Shown here: positions 1-8,327 of the stretch, in pieces | How the letters are laid out: every line of letters starts with the position of its first letter | Position numbering within the stretch: the stretch's first letter is position 1 | Assembly (NCBI RefSeq): GCF_003610895.1 | Contig: NZ_MCAS01000016.1 | Location: 1 to 64,000, forward strand | From: Paraburkholderia fungorum | GTDB lineage: Bacteria > Pseudomonadota > Gammaproteobacteria > Burkholderiales > Burkholderiaceae | Direction: 5' to 3' | Length of the DNA stretch: 64,000 nt | Position numbers and translations under genes: made by a program | The notes under the pieces: model-generated | What the model was told of the DNA's origin: nothing | Seen by the model: the letters and a program-made list of their open reading frames with translations, nothing else | Database searches by the model: none

Positions 1-16
1 CACGACAACAAGTCAT

Positions 17-131
17 GCCTGATGACCATAGCGAGTCGGTCCCACCCCTTCCCATCCCGAACAGGACCGTGAAACGACTCCACGCCGATGATAGTGCGGA
101 TTCCCGTGTGAAAGTAGGTAATCGTCAGGCT
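17..131 (+). rRNA. rrf: 5S ribosomal RNA
   Basis: The stretch begins GCCTGATGACC and ends with the complementary GGTAATCGTCAGGC, forming the terminal helix of 5S rRNA. Inside it carries the conserved CCCATCCCGAACAGG and GTGAAACGACTCCACGCC-type blocks seen in betaproteobacterial 5S genes. About 115 nt is the normal length. It is the last gene of an rRNA operon whose 16S and 23S genes would lie left of the window. Ends are exact to a base or two only. Confidence 0.95.
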
Positions 132-144
132 CCCTAGCAGCACC

Positions 145-175
145 AGAAACCCCACCCCGAAAAGGTGGGGTTTCT
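145..175 (+). terminator. rRNA operon intrinsic terminator
   Basis: A 12-bp perfect stem (AGAAACCCCACC pairing with GGTGGGGTTTCT) with a 7-nt loop follows the 5S gene by 13 nt. The T-rich end of the right arm is part of the stem. It is the expected terminator of the rRNA operon. Confidence 0.85.
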
Positions 176-212
176 GCGTTTACGGCGGCGGAATCTCCGT
201 CAGGAACACCGC

Positions 213-1499
213 TCACTCCTTCCCGATCCGCAGCGCGTTCGCGTAACCCGTCAGCTCCAGGTAGGCATTCCCGACGTCCGCGCCATCGCGACTCACCCGT
301 ACCGCACCTTCCCAGTACACCGCGCCGGTCGACTGCCGCGAATCAAGTTCCTGATCGTCCATCAGGGGATCGAGGTGCCACGTAAGCGCACCGGTTTTGA
401 CCGTCATCGAGACAGGATACGACGTGTTCGTGCGCGGCGAGCGCCACGTACGAACCGGAGTGAAATCGACCTGATCGTGGTTGAACGCCGTCACCTGACC
501 GTCGCGATTTCTAAGTGCTGCATGTGCCCATATCGCATGTCCATCGCGACTGCGGACCTTGAAAGCCATCAAGGCTGAACCATCCGTCAGATTGGCGCCG
601 AGCCAATCCCATCCGACCGCGTCGCTATCGAGCAGCGTGCTCGACCATTCGTGATCGAGCCATGCGGCGCCGGTAACGGCCGTTTCTCCCGACGATTTTC
701 TGCCCGCCACAGCCGGTCGAACGACGGTGCCGGTCACGCGCAATTGCGGCTCGCTGTAGTAATAGCTCGCCTGCTCGGGGCGCGGACCTTTGCGGGAGTA
801 GCCGCGTTCGCCCTGGATCAGCGGCGCCTGTGTGGGCGTCAGCGCGAGGTGCAGTGCGAATCCATTAGCGTCTGCTGTGACGTCGTAGTGGCCGTCAACG
901 GCACGGGTGATTTTCCATGCGTCCAGTTTGACCTCGGTATTGCCCGGTTTCGCATACGCCAGCCCGAAGCCCTGGCGGCCAATGCGCTGATCGTGAGCAA
1001 GATGACCGAGCGCGGGATCGCTCAACGCGGCATGAGCAATGATCAATTGCGACGGAGCGAACGCACTCGGGTCCTCTGGGTCATGGCCGGTTGCCGAGCG
1101 AAAGAAGGTGATCTGGAAACCAAGCGGTTGATTGTCCGGTGTCGTCAGCCAGCCCGTTGCATACCACCACTCGGTGCGAAAAGCCGGATGTGCACCGGTA
1201 TCTTGCGGAAGGACGATCGGATGATCCGGCGTGACCGCAGTGAACGCCGGCGCTGCGGCGAACGCCGGCGCGATGACCAGAGAACCCATGCAAAGCAATG
1301 CCGCGCAAGCTTTGGTGTTGAGCCGCCACTCACTCGCAACGCCGGGTAAAACAGCCGGCGAGGTACGCGACAAGGCGGTCGCTAGCCAGAAGCGACTCTT
1401 GAGGCAACAGCGGGCGGCTCGACCAGCGCGCTTTTTCTGATCGTTTCGCTCCACGCTCTCTCTCGCCGGCTCCTGCGTCACCTCACGCGGCCATCTCAT
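213..1499 (-). CDS. AttH/CrtC lipocalin-like secreted protein
   Basis: 428 aa. The mature part contains the EWWY segment and repeated beta-rich Trp/Tyr motifs typical of the AttH (carotenoid 1,2-hydratase-like, lipocalin-fold) family, whose members are exported and usually sit beside LolD/FtsX-type ABC genes. A hydrophobic segment ending APAFAAAP, about 70 residues from the chosen start, looks like a signal peptide. The ATG at 1499 overlaps the permease stop by one base (TGATG), which implies translational coupling. A later start nearer the signal peptide would be more usual, but I saw no good in-frame ATG there. The substrate is unknown; the context suggests a hydrophobic ligand carried across the envelope. 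Confidence 0.8.
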   Translation of the reverse strand: MRWPREVTQEPARESVERNDQKKRAGRAARCCLKSRFWLATALSRTSPAVLPGVASEWRLNTKACAALLCMGSLVIAPAFAAAPAFTAVTPDHPIVLPQDTGAHPAFRTEWWYATGWLTTPDNQPLGFQITFFRSATGHDPEDPSAFAPSQLIIAHAALSDPALGHLAHDQRIGRQGFGLAYAKPGNTEVKLDAWKITRAVDGHYDVTADANGFALHLALTPTQAPLIQGERGYSRKGPRPEQASYYYSEPQLRVTGTVVRPAVAGRKSSGETAVTGAAWLDHEWSSTLLDSDAVGWDWLGANLTDGSALMAFKVRSRDGHAIWAHAALRNRDGQVTAFNHDQVDFTPVRTWRSPRTNTSYPVSMTVKTGALTWHLDPLMDDQELDSRQSTGAVYWEGAVRVSRDGADVGNAYLELTGYANALRIGKE

Positions 1500-4069
1500 C
1501 ACCAATCCTCCTTCACCGCGCGCACCGCATCCACCGACACCGCGCCTCGTCCCGCAATCACCGCAGTCGAACACGAGGAGGCCAGCATCACCAACGCGAC
1601 CGTGCCGAGCACGGTCCATGGAACATGCAGCGACATGCTCCAATGAAACGACTGCGGATTGACGACGAACACCAGGATCAGGCTGATCGCGAATCCGAGG
1701 ACAAAACCCATCGCGATGCCGCAAGCGGTGAGCATTCCGCCTTCGAGTGCGAGAATCGCGAGAACCTGCGAGCGGGTCACGCCGACATGCCGCAGCATGC
1801 CGAACTCGCGGGCCCGCGCAAGCGTCTGTGCGGAAAACGTCGCCGCGACACCGAACAGGCCAATGACGATCGCGACGCCCTCCAGCAGATAGGTGACGGC
1901 AAAGCTTCGATCGAAAATAACCAGCGTATGCGCGCGAATTTCACCCGGTTGCGATAGTTCCAGTGATGAGCCGAAGGGCAGCGCACGCAGGCCGCTCATC
2001 ACGCGCTCGACGCTCGTTCCCGGTTGAACGGTGACAGCCACATCAGTCGCACCCGTGTCGCCGGTCAGGCGCCGGTAATCCGAAAGCCGTATCTGGATCG
2101 CGCCGGTCTGACGCGCGTAATCACGCCAGATGCCGGCCACGACGAACACGTGACCACGCTCGCCGAGCGGCAGTTGCACGCGCTGGCCAGGCTCATATCC
2201 ATACAGATCCACCATTGCTTCGGATACCCAAACAGGTGTTTCTCCGTCATGAAGCTGGGAGGGCGGCAGTACCGCTCCGGTCATTTGCAGATTCGCGCCA
2301 GGATCGGCGGCGTCGATTTCACGCGCAAGCACGGCGACATCAGGCCGTGCCGGGTCGAGCGTGAGATGGGAGAAGCGCGCAAACGCAGCGGTCTTAATGC
2401 CGGGCACACTCGCAAGCAGCGTCTGCTCGTCCGGGCGCAAGCCACCGGTGTCGCCGTTCGGCGCAACGCGAACGTATAGATCGGCCGAAAGCAGGTGGCC
2501 CAGCCAGTCTTCGACGGAAACGCGGAAGCTGGCCACCATGATCGCCATTGCGACGATCAGCGCGAAGCTCGACAGCACGCCGCCCATTGCGATCGATGCG
2601 TGACCGGGCGCATTCGCGAGACGCGCCAATGCCAAAGTACTCGCGGCGCCGGCGTGCCGCCGTGTGCCGAGAGCACGGTTCGCCGCACCAAAGATCAAGG
2701 CGGTCACGCGCGGCATCAGCGCAATTCCACCGATCAGCAACAGTGCGACGGCCAGATAACCGCCGATTGGTGTGTCGAACAAAGGCGGCGCTTGCGTGAG
2801 AACGGCGGCAATCAGCAAACAGCTCAAAGCGGGCCACGGCGTAGCCAGTCGCGCCAATGCGCCTTCTTCGGCGCCAGCCTTCAGCGCTGCCGCCGGGCGC
2901 GCACGCGCCGCCTCCAATGCGGGCGCAAGACTGCCTAGTATCGACACGGCGACGCCAAGCATCAGGAATAGCGCGGTTGCCAGCGGTTCGAAGCCGACAT
3001 GCGGTTGCACGCCGGGAAAGTAGCCGCCGCCCAGATCGCTGCCGAAAAAGCGCAACGCACCGCTCGCGAGCGCATAGCCGAGCGCGAGTCCGGACAGTGA
3101 ACCGAGCAGGCCCAGCAGTGCACCTTCCATCAGGATCTGGCGCAGCAACTGGCCACGCGTCAGTCCAAGCACACGCAGCATCGCGAACTGTGCACGGCGC
3201 CGCACGACACCCAGCGCCTGGGTCGAAAACACGAGGAACGCGCCCGTGAAAAGCGCCACCAGCGCGAGCACGTTCATGTTGATCCGATAGGCGCGCGACA
3301 GACGATCAGTGCGGCTTTCGGCATCGCGTGTTTCGGCGATCACCCAGCCGCTGCCGAGTCGCGCCTGCAGATCACGCTTGAAGCGTTCCCGATCGACGCC
3401 GCGTTCGAGTTGCACGTCGATGCGTGACAGCTTGCCGACCTTGCCGAACTTCCACTGCACAGCGGCAATATCCATTACTGCGAGCCGCTGCCCCGGCCGG
3501 GTTCTCACGAGACCGCCGGCCACGCGCAAATGCACGGTCGACGTGCCGTTTCGGAGCGCGACGTCATCGCCAACTTTCACCTTTAGCCATTGCTGCGCCG
3601 CTGTCGAAAGAAACACCGTATCCGCGGCGAGCGTATCGAACGGCCGTTCCGGCGCCGGTACGCCGATCAGGTCGGGCGCGATGCGGCTGGCCTTGAAGAC
3701 GTCGATACCGAGCACGGGTAGCGCGGCGTTCCGATCCGGCACGGTGACATCGAGAGCGAGTACCGGACTCGCCAGAGCGACGCCCGGCTCGGCCGACAGG
3801 CGCGGGTAGATGGACTCGTCGAATAAGGGTTGCGCTCCGCGTATCTGCAGATCGGCCTCTCCCGAGAGGCTGCGTGCCGCCGCCGAGAACTCATTGAAGG
3901 CGGCGCTGTTGATCAACTGGACGGCATAGCCAAGCGCGACACCGAGCGCGATCGTTGCAATGGCAACCAGGGCGCGTCCGCGGTGACTGCGCCACTCGGC
4001 GCCCAATAGCCAGCGCGCGAGCACGCGGTGGCCTCGAAGCCGCTGAAGCGGGCGTGAATCAGCGTGCAT
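1499..4069 (-). CDS. FtsX-like ABC transporter permease
   Basis: 856 aa, the size of the double-module FtsX/MacB-type permeases. A first membrane helix near residues 30-55 is followed by a large periplasmic domain. A block of three to four helices comes mid-protein, then a second periplasmic domain and a last helix cluster ending in AVKEDW. The ATG at 4069 overlaps the end of the ATPase gene by 11 nt. An upstream start at 4153 is open but would put a low-complexity tail inside the ATPase gene. With the ATPase and the AttH protein it forms a three-gene export operon, probably moving a lipid or hydrophobic compound out of the inner membrane. Confidence 0.85.
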   Translation of the reverse strand: MHADSRPLQRLRGHRVLARWLLGAEWRSHRGRALVAIATIALGVALGYAVQLINSAAFNEFSAAARSLSGEADLQIRGAQPLFDESIYPRLSAEPGVALASPVLALDVTVPDRNAALPVLGIDVFKASRIAPDLIGVPAPERPFDTLAADTVFLSTAAQQWLKVKVGDDVALRNGTSTVHLRVAGGLVRTRPGQRLAVMDIAAVQWKFGKVGKLSRIDVQLERGVDRERFKRDLQARLGSGWVIAETRDAESRTDRLSRAYRINMNVLALVALFTGAFLVFSTQALGVVRRRAQFAMLRVLGLTRGQLLRQILMEGALLGLLGSLSGLALGYALASGALRFFGSDLGGGYFPGVQPHVGFEPLATALFLMLGVAVSILGSLAPALEAARARPAAALKAGAEEGALARLATPWPALSCLLIAAVLTQAPPLFDTPIGGYLAVALLLIGGIALMPRVTALIFGAANRALGTRRHAGAASTLALARLANAPGHASIAMGGVLSSFALIVAMAIMVASFRVSVEDWLGHLLSADLYVRVAPNGDTGGLRPDEQTLLASVPGIKTAAFARFSHLTLDPARPDVAVLAREIDAADPGANLQMTGAVLPPSQLHDGETPVWVSEAMVDLYGYEPGQRVQLPLGERGHVFVVAGIWRDYARQTGAIQIRLSDYRRLTGDTGATDVAVTVQPGTSVERVMSGLRALPFGSSLELSQPGEIRAHTLVIFDRSFAVTYLLEGVAIVIGLFGVAATFSAQTLARAREFGMLRHVGVTRSQVLAILALEGGMLTACGIAMGFVLGFAISLILVFVVNPQSFHWSMSLHVPWTVLGTVALVMLASSCSTAVIAGRGAVSVDAVRAVKEDW

Positions 4070-4808
4070 TGCCGGCTGAACGCGCAATGGAGCGGGACGC
4101 GGGCGGCAAGTCAGAAACGGCGTGGCGCCCAGGTGACGAGTGCAAACCGCCATTGCTCAGAATCAGGATGCGATCCGCGACGGCCGCAGCTGCCTCCGAG
4201 TGCGTGACCATGATGGTGGCCGCACCGGTGGCCTTGCTTTGTGTGCGGAACAGGCTGAGCACGTCGTGCGCGGTATCGGGGTCGAGGTTGCCGGTGGGTT
4301 CGTCGGCGAGAATCAGTTTCGGGCGATGCACGAGCGCCCTTGCAATGGCGACGCGCTGCAATTCGCCACCCGACAGTTGCCGTGGAAAATCATCGCCACG
4401 GCCGGCGAGGCCGACGGCCTCGAGCATATCGAGCGCACCGGCGGTGGGCAGATCGTTCAGCAGCAGCGGCAGAGCGACGTTCTGTGCAAGCGTCAGATGA
4501 GGCAGTACGTGAAACGCCTGGAACACGAACCCCAGTTTTTGCCGACGCAAACGCGTTGCGGCGTTGTCGTCCAGCCGCGAGACCGTACTGCCGTCGATGA
4601 TCACGTCACCGCTATCCGCGCGGTCCAGCCCTGCGATGAGATTGAGCAGCGTCGATTTACCAACGCCTGAATCCCCCATGATCGCGACGAACTCACCTGG
4701 CGCGAGCTTGAAATCGAGGTGCGCCAGCACAATGCGGCCGGCGCCATAGGCCTTGCCGAGCTCGCGGCATTCGAGCGCGGGAACGACACCTTCATCACGA
4801 AGCTCCAT
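4059..4808 (-). CDS. LolD/MacB-type ABC transporter ATP-binding protein
   Basis: 249 aa. Walker A GDSGVGKST is at residues 45-53, the signature LSGGE at 145-149 and Walker B LILADE at 165-170, followed by the D-loop and TMVTHS-type switch His. The closest families are LolD, MacB and FtsE-like ATPases, which pair with FtsX-type permeases, and such a permease is the next gene. It is the first gene of the minus-strand operon. No strong Shine-Dalgarno was seen before ATG 4808. A TATACT hexamer on the minus strand near 4905 could be a -10 element, but no matching -35 was found. Confidence 0.9.
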   Translation of the reverse strand: MELRDEGVVPALECRELGKAYGAGRIVLAHLDFKLAPGEFVAIMGDSGVGKSTLLNLIAGLDRADSGDVIIDGSTVSRLDDNAATRLRRQKLGFVFQAFHVLPHLTLAQNVALPLLLNDLPTAGALDMLEAVGLAGRGDDFPRQLSGGELQRVAIARALVHRPKLILADEPTGNLDPDTAHDVLSLFRTQSKATGAATIMVTHSEAAAAVADRILILSNGGLHSSPGRHAVSDLPPASRSIARSAGNAR

Positions 4809-5496
4809 GCGGTATCCAATAAGTCTGGCCAGCGAAGATGGCGGTCCTGTCGTGCGAAGAAACTACCGTGCTGCGCACGAATGTCGGCCTCTGAACCGCC
4901 GAAGTATATTCGGGTTCTGTAAGGCTCGCAGTCCTGTGCCCCCATCGCCCGATACCGGTTTGAAAGCAGGCGGCCGGGCGGACCGCACCGGGTTTTTCGA
5001 GCGCGTGCAGACGCTTCTTTAGAGTGCCGGATCAAAAAAATTTTCTGTTCGCGGATGCGCTAAATTTTCGCCGGCGGTCCGAAATCGACCTCGATGGCGC
5101 CCCGCGCGCCCGCATGAATTATTCCAGTGCAGGCACCGGATGAAAGCGCTCATGCAAGAGCGGCTAACCTTCTGCCAACTGCATTCTTCTCCATGCAAAA
5201 AGCATGGGATATTTCCTGTTCAAATGACTTTGTGCGTTTGCACATTTTTTTGCATTTCGCAAGGGTAGGCGTGGCAACAATGCATTGCCAAAGGCGTTGC
5301 AGCATTGTTGCGCTGCAAAAGTATTCTTATCTTGGTAATCTCCCACCCTTGGTCATTCGACTGCGGGTAAACGCGAGGCGGGCAGCACCGCCTCGACGTC
5401 AATTTCAGCGAAATCCAACCTACAGATCCATTTCAATGCTTTCGTTTTGGAAGGCGTTGATGCGGCGTTTTGTATTTCAAGTTTTCAACAGAACAC
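4809..5496. other. 688-bp intergenic region without a recognised gene
   Basis: Divergent region between the ABC export operon (minus) and the NuoM-like gene (plus). It must hold both promoters. I saw no convincing coding frame. A small hairpin (TGTGC-GTTT-GCACA, 5231-5244) is followed by eight T residues to 5252, a weak intrinsic-terminator shape pointing rightward, though no plus-strand gene precedes it. Several GCATT/TGCAA motifs cluster at 5190-5330, none in a clear palindrome. Confidence 0.5.
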
Positions 5497-7050
5497 ATGC
5501 CATTGCCTCCGCTTCTTAGCCTACTCATCTGGATCCCTATTGTCGCCGGCCTGGTGGTTTTGCGTGCCGGATCCGACGCGGCACGTAGTCGCACGCGGTG
5601 GCTCGCGCTGATCGGCGCGGTTGCGGGTTTTCTACCGGTGATTCCTCTCGTGTCGAATTTCCGCAACGACGTGACGTCGATGCAGTTCGTCGAGAACGTC
5701 CGCTGGTCGCCCACCTTCGATATTGCGTGGCATGTGGGCGTGGATGGGATTTCGCTGTGGCTCGTCGCGCTGACCGCGCTGACCACGATCATCATCGTGG
5801 TCGCTTCATGGGAATCGATCACCGAGCGTACCGCGCAGTACTTCGGCTCCTTCCTGATGCTGTCGGGTTTCATGCAGGGCGTGTTCACGTCGATGGACGG
5901 CATGCTGTTCTTCATCTCGTTCGAAGCGACGCTGATTCCGCTGTATCTGCTGATCGGGACCTGGGGCAATTCGAACCGCTCGTATGCCGCGGTGAAGTTC
6001 TTCTTCGTCTCGTTCCTCGGCTCGCTGATGATGCTGATGTCGATGCTCTACCTGTACAGCCAGACGCACAGCTTCGATCTCGCGCTGTGGCGCGAAACGC
6101 ATCTGAGCACCTGGGCACAGGTCCTGGTTTTCCTCGGCTTTCTCGCCGCGTTCGGTGTCAAGGTACCGATGTGGCCGTTGCATACGTGGCTGCCGGACGT
6201 CCACCTCGACGGCCCGACCGGTGCCGCCGTGATGATCGGCATGCTCAAGCTCGGCGGTTACGGTCTGCTGCGTTTCGCGCTGCCGATCGCGCCGCAGGCC
6301 AGCCATTTCTTCGCGCCGATGATGATCACGCTGTCGCTGGTCGCGGTGATCTATTCGAGCCTGCTGGCGCTCGTGCAGACCGACATGCGCCGCCTGCTGG
6401 CCTATTCGACGATCGCGCACATGGGTCTTGTGACGCTCGGCCTGTTCGTCTTCAACCGCATCGGCCAGGCGGGTGCAATCGTGCAGATGTTGTCGTACGG
6501 CGTGGTGTCGGGCGCGATGCTGCTGTGCACGGGCATGCTTTACGACCGCACGAAGACCGCTTCGATCGCGGAATACGGCGGCGTTGCCAACACCATGCCG
6601 CGCTTCGCTGCGTTCGTGATGCTGTTCTCGATGGCCAATATCGGCCTGCCGGGCACCTCGGGTTTTGTCGGCGAGTTCATGGTCTTGATGGGCGCGATCC
6701 GCTTCAATTTCTGGATCGGCGCAATCGCGGCCACCACGTTGGTGCTGAGCGCGGCCTACACGCTGTGGATGTACAAGCGCGTGATTTTCGGCGCGATTGC
6801 CAACGCACGTGTCGCGAAGCTGCAGGACCTCGGCAAACGCGAGTTCGTGTTGCTCGGCGCGATGGCTTTGCTGGTGCTGGCCATCGGTATCAATCCGAAG
6901 CCGTTCACCGACGCGATCGACCCGTCGGTCGGTACGCTGCTGGCTCAATCGGAGCGGAGCGCACATCCTTCGGATTCCGTACCGGTTGACGGTGGCGAAC
7001 ATCTGCAGGCGGCGGCGCCGGCAACCGTGGCGGCACGCACGCCTGGCTGA
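5497..7050 (+). CDS. NuoM-like proton-pumping antiporter subunit (stand-alone)
   Basis: 517 aa, about 13-14 membrane helices. It carries the residues that define NuoM/ND4: a Glu in the FISFEATLIP helix, the Lys in FGVKVPMWPLHTWLPDVH, the Lys in GMLKLGGYG, and the Glu in GLPGTSGFVGEF. Other complex I genes are absent, so this is a lone paralogue lying directly upstream of cyoABCD. It could act as a Mrp-like antiporter or a membrane partner of the oxidase, or replace NuoM in complex I; the sequence does not decide. The start is ATG 5497, with a TTG nine codons earlier as an alternative. A terminator at 7151 separates it from cyoA. Confidence 0.85.
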   Translation: MPLPPLLSLLIWIPIVAGLVVLRAGSDAARSRTRWLALIGAVAGFLPVIPLVSNFRNDVTSMQFVENVRWSPTFDIAWHVGVDGISLWLVALTALTTIIIVVASWESITERTAQYFGSFLMLSGFMQGVFTSMDGMLFFISFEATLIPLYLLIGTWGNSNRSYAAVKFFFVSFLGSLMMLMSMLYLYSQTHSFDLALWRETHLSTWAQVLVFLGFLAAFGVKVPMWPLHTWLPDVHLDGPTGAAVMIGMLKLGGYGLLRFALPIAPQASHFFAPMMITLSLVAVIYSSLLALVQTDMRRLLAYSTIAHMGLVTLGLFVFNRIGQAGAIVQMLSYGVVSGAMLLCTGMLYDRTKTASIAEYGGVANTMPRFAAFVMLFSMANIGLPGTSGFVGEFMVLMGAIRFNFWIGAIAATTLVLSAAYTLWMYKRVIFGAIANARVAKLQDLGKREFVLLGAMALLVLAIGINPKPFTDAIDPSVGTLLAQSERSAHPSDSVPVDGGEHLQAAAPATVAARTPG

Positions 7051-7150
7051 CTGGTAGGAGGCATTGCGCGGGTGCAGCATTCGCGACGCGGGCGCTGTCT
7101 TTGCCTGAAGCGCTTTGCCGCGCCGACTCACGTCCCTTTTAGCGTATCCG

Positions 7151-7185
7151 ACGCAGCATGATCTGAATGGTCATGCTGCGTTTTA
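7151..7185 (+). terminator. intrinsic terminator after the NuoM-like gene
   Basis: An 11-bp perfect stem (ACGCAGCATGA with TCATGCTGCGT) with a 9-nt loop is followed by TTTTATC. It lies about 100 nt after the NuoM-like stop codon and would insulate that gene from the cyo operon. Confidence 0.8.
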
Positions 7186-7233
7186 TCGCTTGTACGAAGG
7201 GATTTTCGTGATCTGGCGACTCCGCCGGCACCT

Positions 7234-7301
7234 TGCGACAGCGCACGGCCGACCTTCACATGCGCACGAACCTGCGACAACATGTCGCGCGGTGTTGCGA
7301 C
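7234..7301. promoter_or_regulatory. repeated TGCGAC boxes upstream of cyoA
   Basis: TGCGAC occurs at 7234, 7273 and 7296. The middle copy is part of a palindrome GCGACA-aca-TGTCGC (7274-7288). The cluster lies 120-190 bp before cyoA, and TATTAT near 7351 could be a -10 element. It may be an operator for the oxidase operon; no known regulator was matched. Confidence 0.35.
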
Positions 7302-7424
7302 GCAATAGATCATTGCAAAATCGAGTGTTTATATCCCGCTGACGAGCCCCTATTATGCGATCGCTTATAAAAAGGAGAGCGGTCGAATGACGTTCGTTGA
7401 AGTCGTAAAAGAAGGGAAATGGAT

Positions 7425-8324
7425 ATGAAAGGAAAGACTTTGCGAAGGTCGTCAAGTTTCCTTTCCATCGGCCTCATGGTGTTGCTCTCGGGTTGCAGCA
7501 AGCTCGATGTTCTGAATCCGAAGGGGAGTGTGGGTCTGGCCGAACGTGAGCTGATTGCCACGTCGACCTGGGCCATGCTGATTGTGGTGGTGCCGGTCAT
7601 TGCGCTCACGCTTCTGTTCGCGTGGCGCTATCGCGCTTCGAACAGGAATGCAGAATATCGTCCGGGTTGGGTGCATTCCACCGGTATCGAAATCGCCATC
7701 TGGACGATTCCGACGCTGATCATTCTGTTTCTCGCCGTGCTGACGTGGAAGAGCACGCACGAGCTCGATCCGTACAAGCCGCTCGAATCGCAGGTGAAGC
7801 CGATCAACGTCGAAGTCGTCGCGCTCGACTGGAAGTGGCTCTTCATCTATCCCGACCTCGGCATTGCATCGGTGAACCAGCTGGCGTTCCCGGTCGGCAC
7901 GCCGGTGAACTTCGTCATCACGTCCGACACGGTGATGAACTCCTTCTTCATTCCGCAGCTGGGCGGCCAGATCTACGCGATGGCGGGTATGCAAACGCGT
8001 CTGCACCTGATCGCCGACGAAGCCGGCAACTACGCCGGCACCGCGGCGAATTTCAGCGGCCGGGGGTTCTCGGACATGAAGTTCCGCGCGCTCGCCACGT
8101 CGCCTGAAGAGTTCAACGCATGGGTCGCCAAGGTACGCGCCTCATCCGACCGCCTCGACATGGACCGCTACCACGCGGTGTCGGCGCCTACCGAGAAGGA
8201 GCCCGTGCGGTACTTCTCCTCGGTCGATCCGAAGCTCTTTCACAACATCATTGCCCGATACAACAACGGTAACGTCCTCGACAACATGAACGACGCTAAC
8301 TGTGCGCCAAAGGGTAAGGGGTAA
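7425..8324 (+). CDS. cyoA: cytochrome o ubiquinol oxidase subunit II
   Basis: 299 aa. A lipoprotein signal with lipobox LLSGC puts the lipidated Cys at residue 24. Two membrane helices then anchor a periplasmic cupredoxin-like domain with DWKWLF and the SFFIPQLGGQIYAMAGM stretch typical of quinol oxidase subunit II. CuA ligands are lacking, as expected for a quinol rather than cytochrome c oxidase. Two ATGs compete at 7419 and 7425. AAGGG at 7412-7416 is only 2 nt before the first but 8 nt before the second, so 7425 is preferred. It is the first gene of cyoABCD, the low-affinity aerobic terminal oxidase of the inner membrane. Confidence 0.95.
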   Translation: MKGKTLRRSSSFLSIGLMVLLSGCSKLDVLNPKGSVGLAERELIATSTWAMLIVVVPVIALTLLFAWRYRASNRNAEYRPGWVHSTGIEIAIWTIPTLIILFLAVLTWKSTHELDPYKPLESQVKPINVEVVALDWKWLFIYPDLGIASVNQLAFPVGTPVNFVITSDTVMNSFFIPQLGGQIYAMAGMQTRLHLIADEAGNYAGTAANFSGRGFSDMKFRALATSPEEFNAWVAKVRASSDRLDMDRYHAVSAPTEKEPVRYFSSVDPKLFHNIIARYNNGNVLDNMNDANCAPKGKG

Positions 8325-8327
8325 CGC

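Noticed and set aside
5806..7131. A 441-codon minus-strand frame across the NuoM-like gene
   Set aside because: Composed mostly of His, Arg, Glu and Gln, the shadow of a hydrophobic membrane protein on the other strand.
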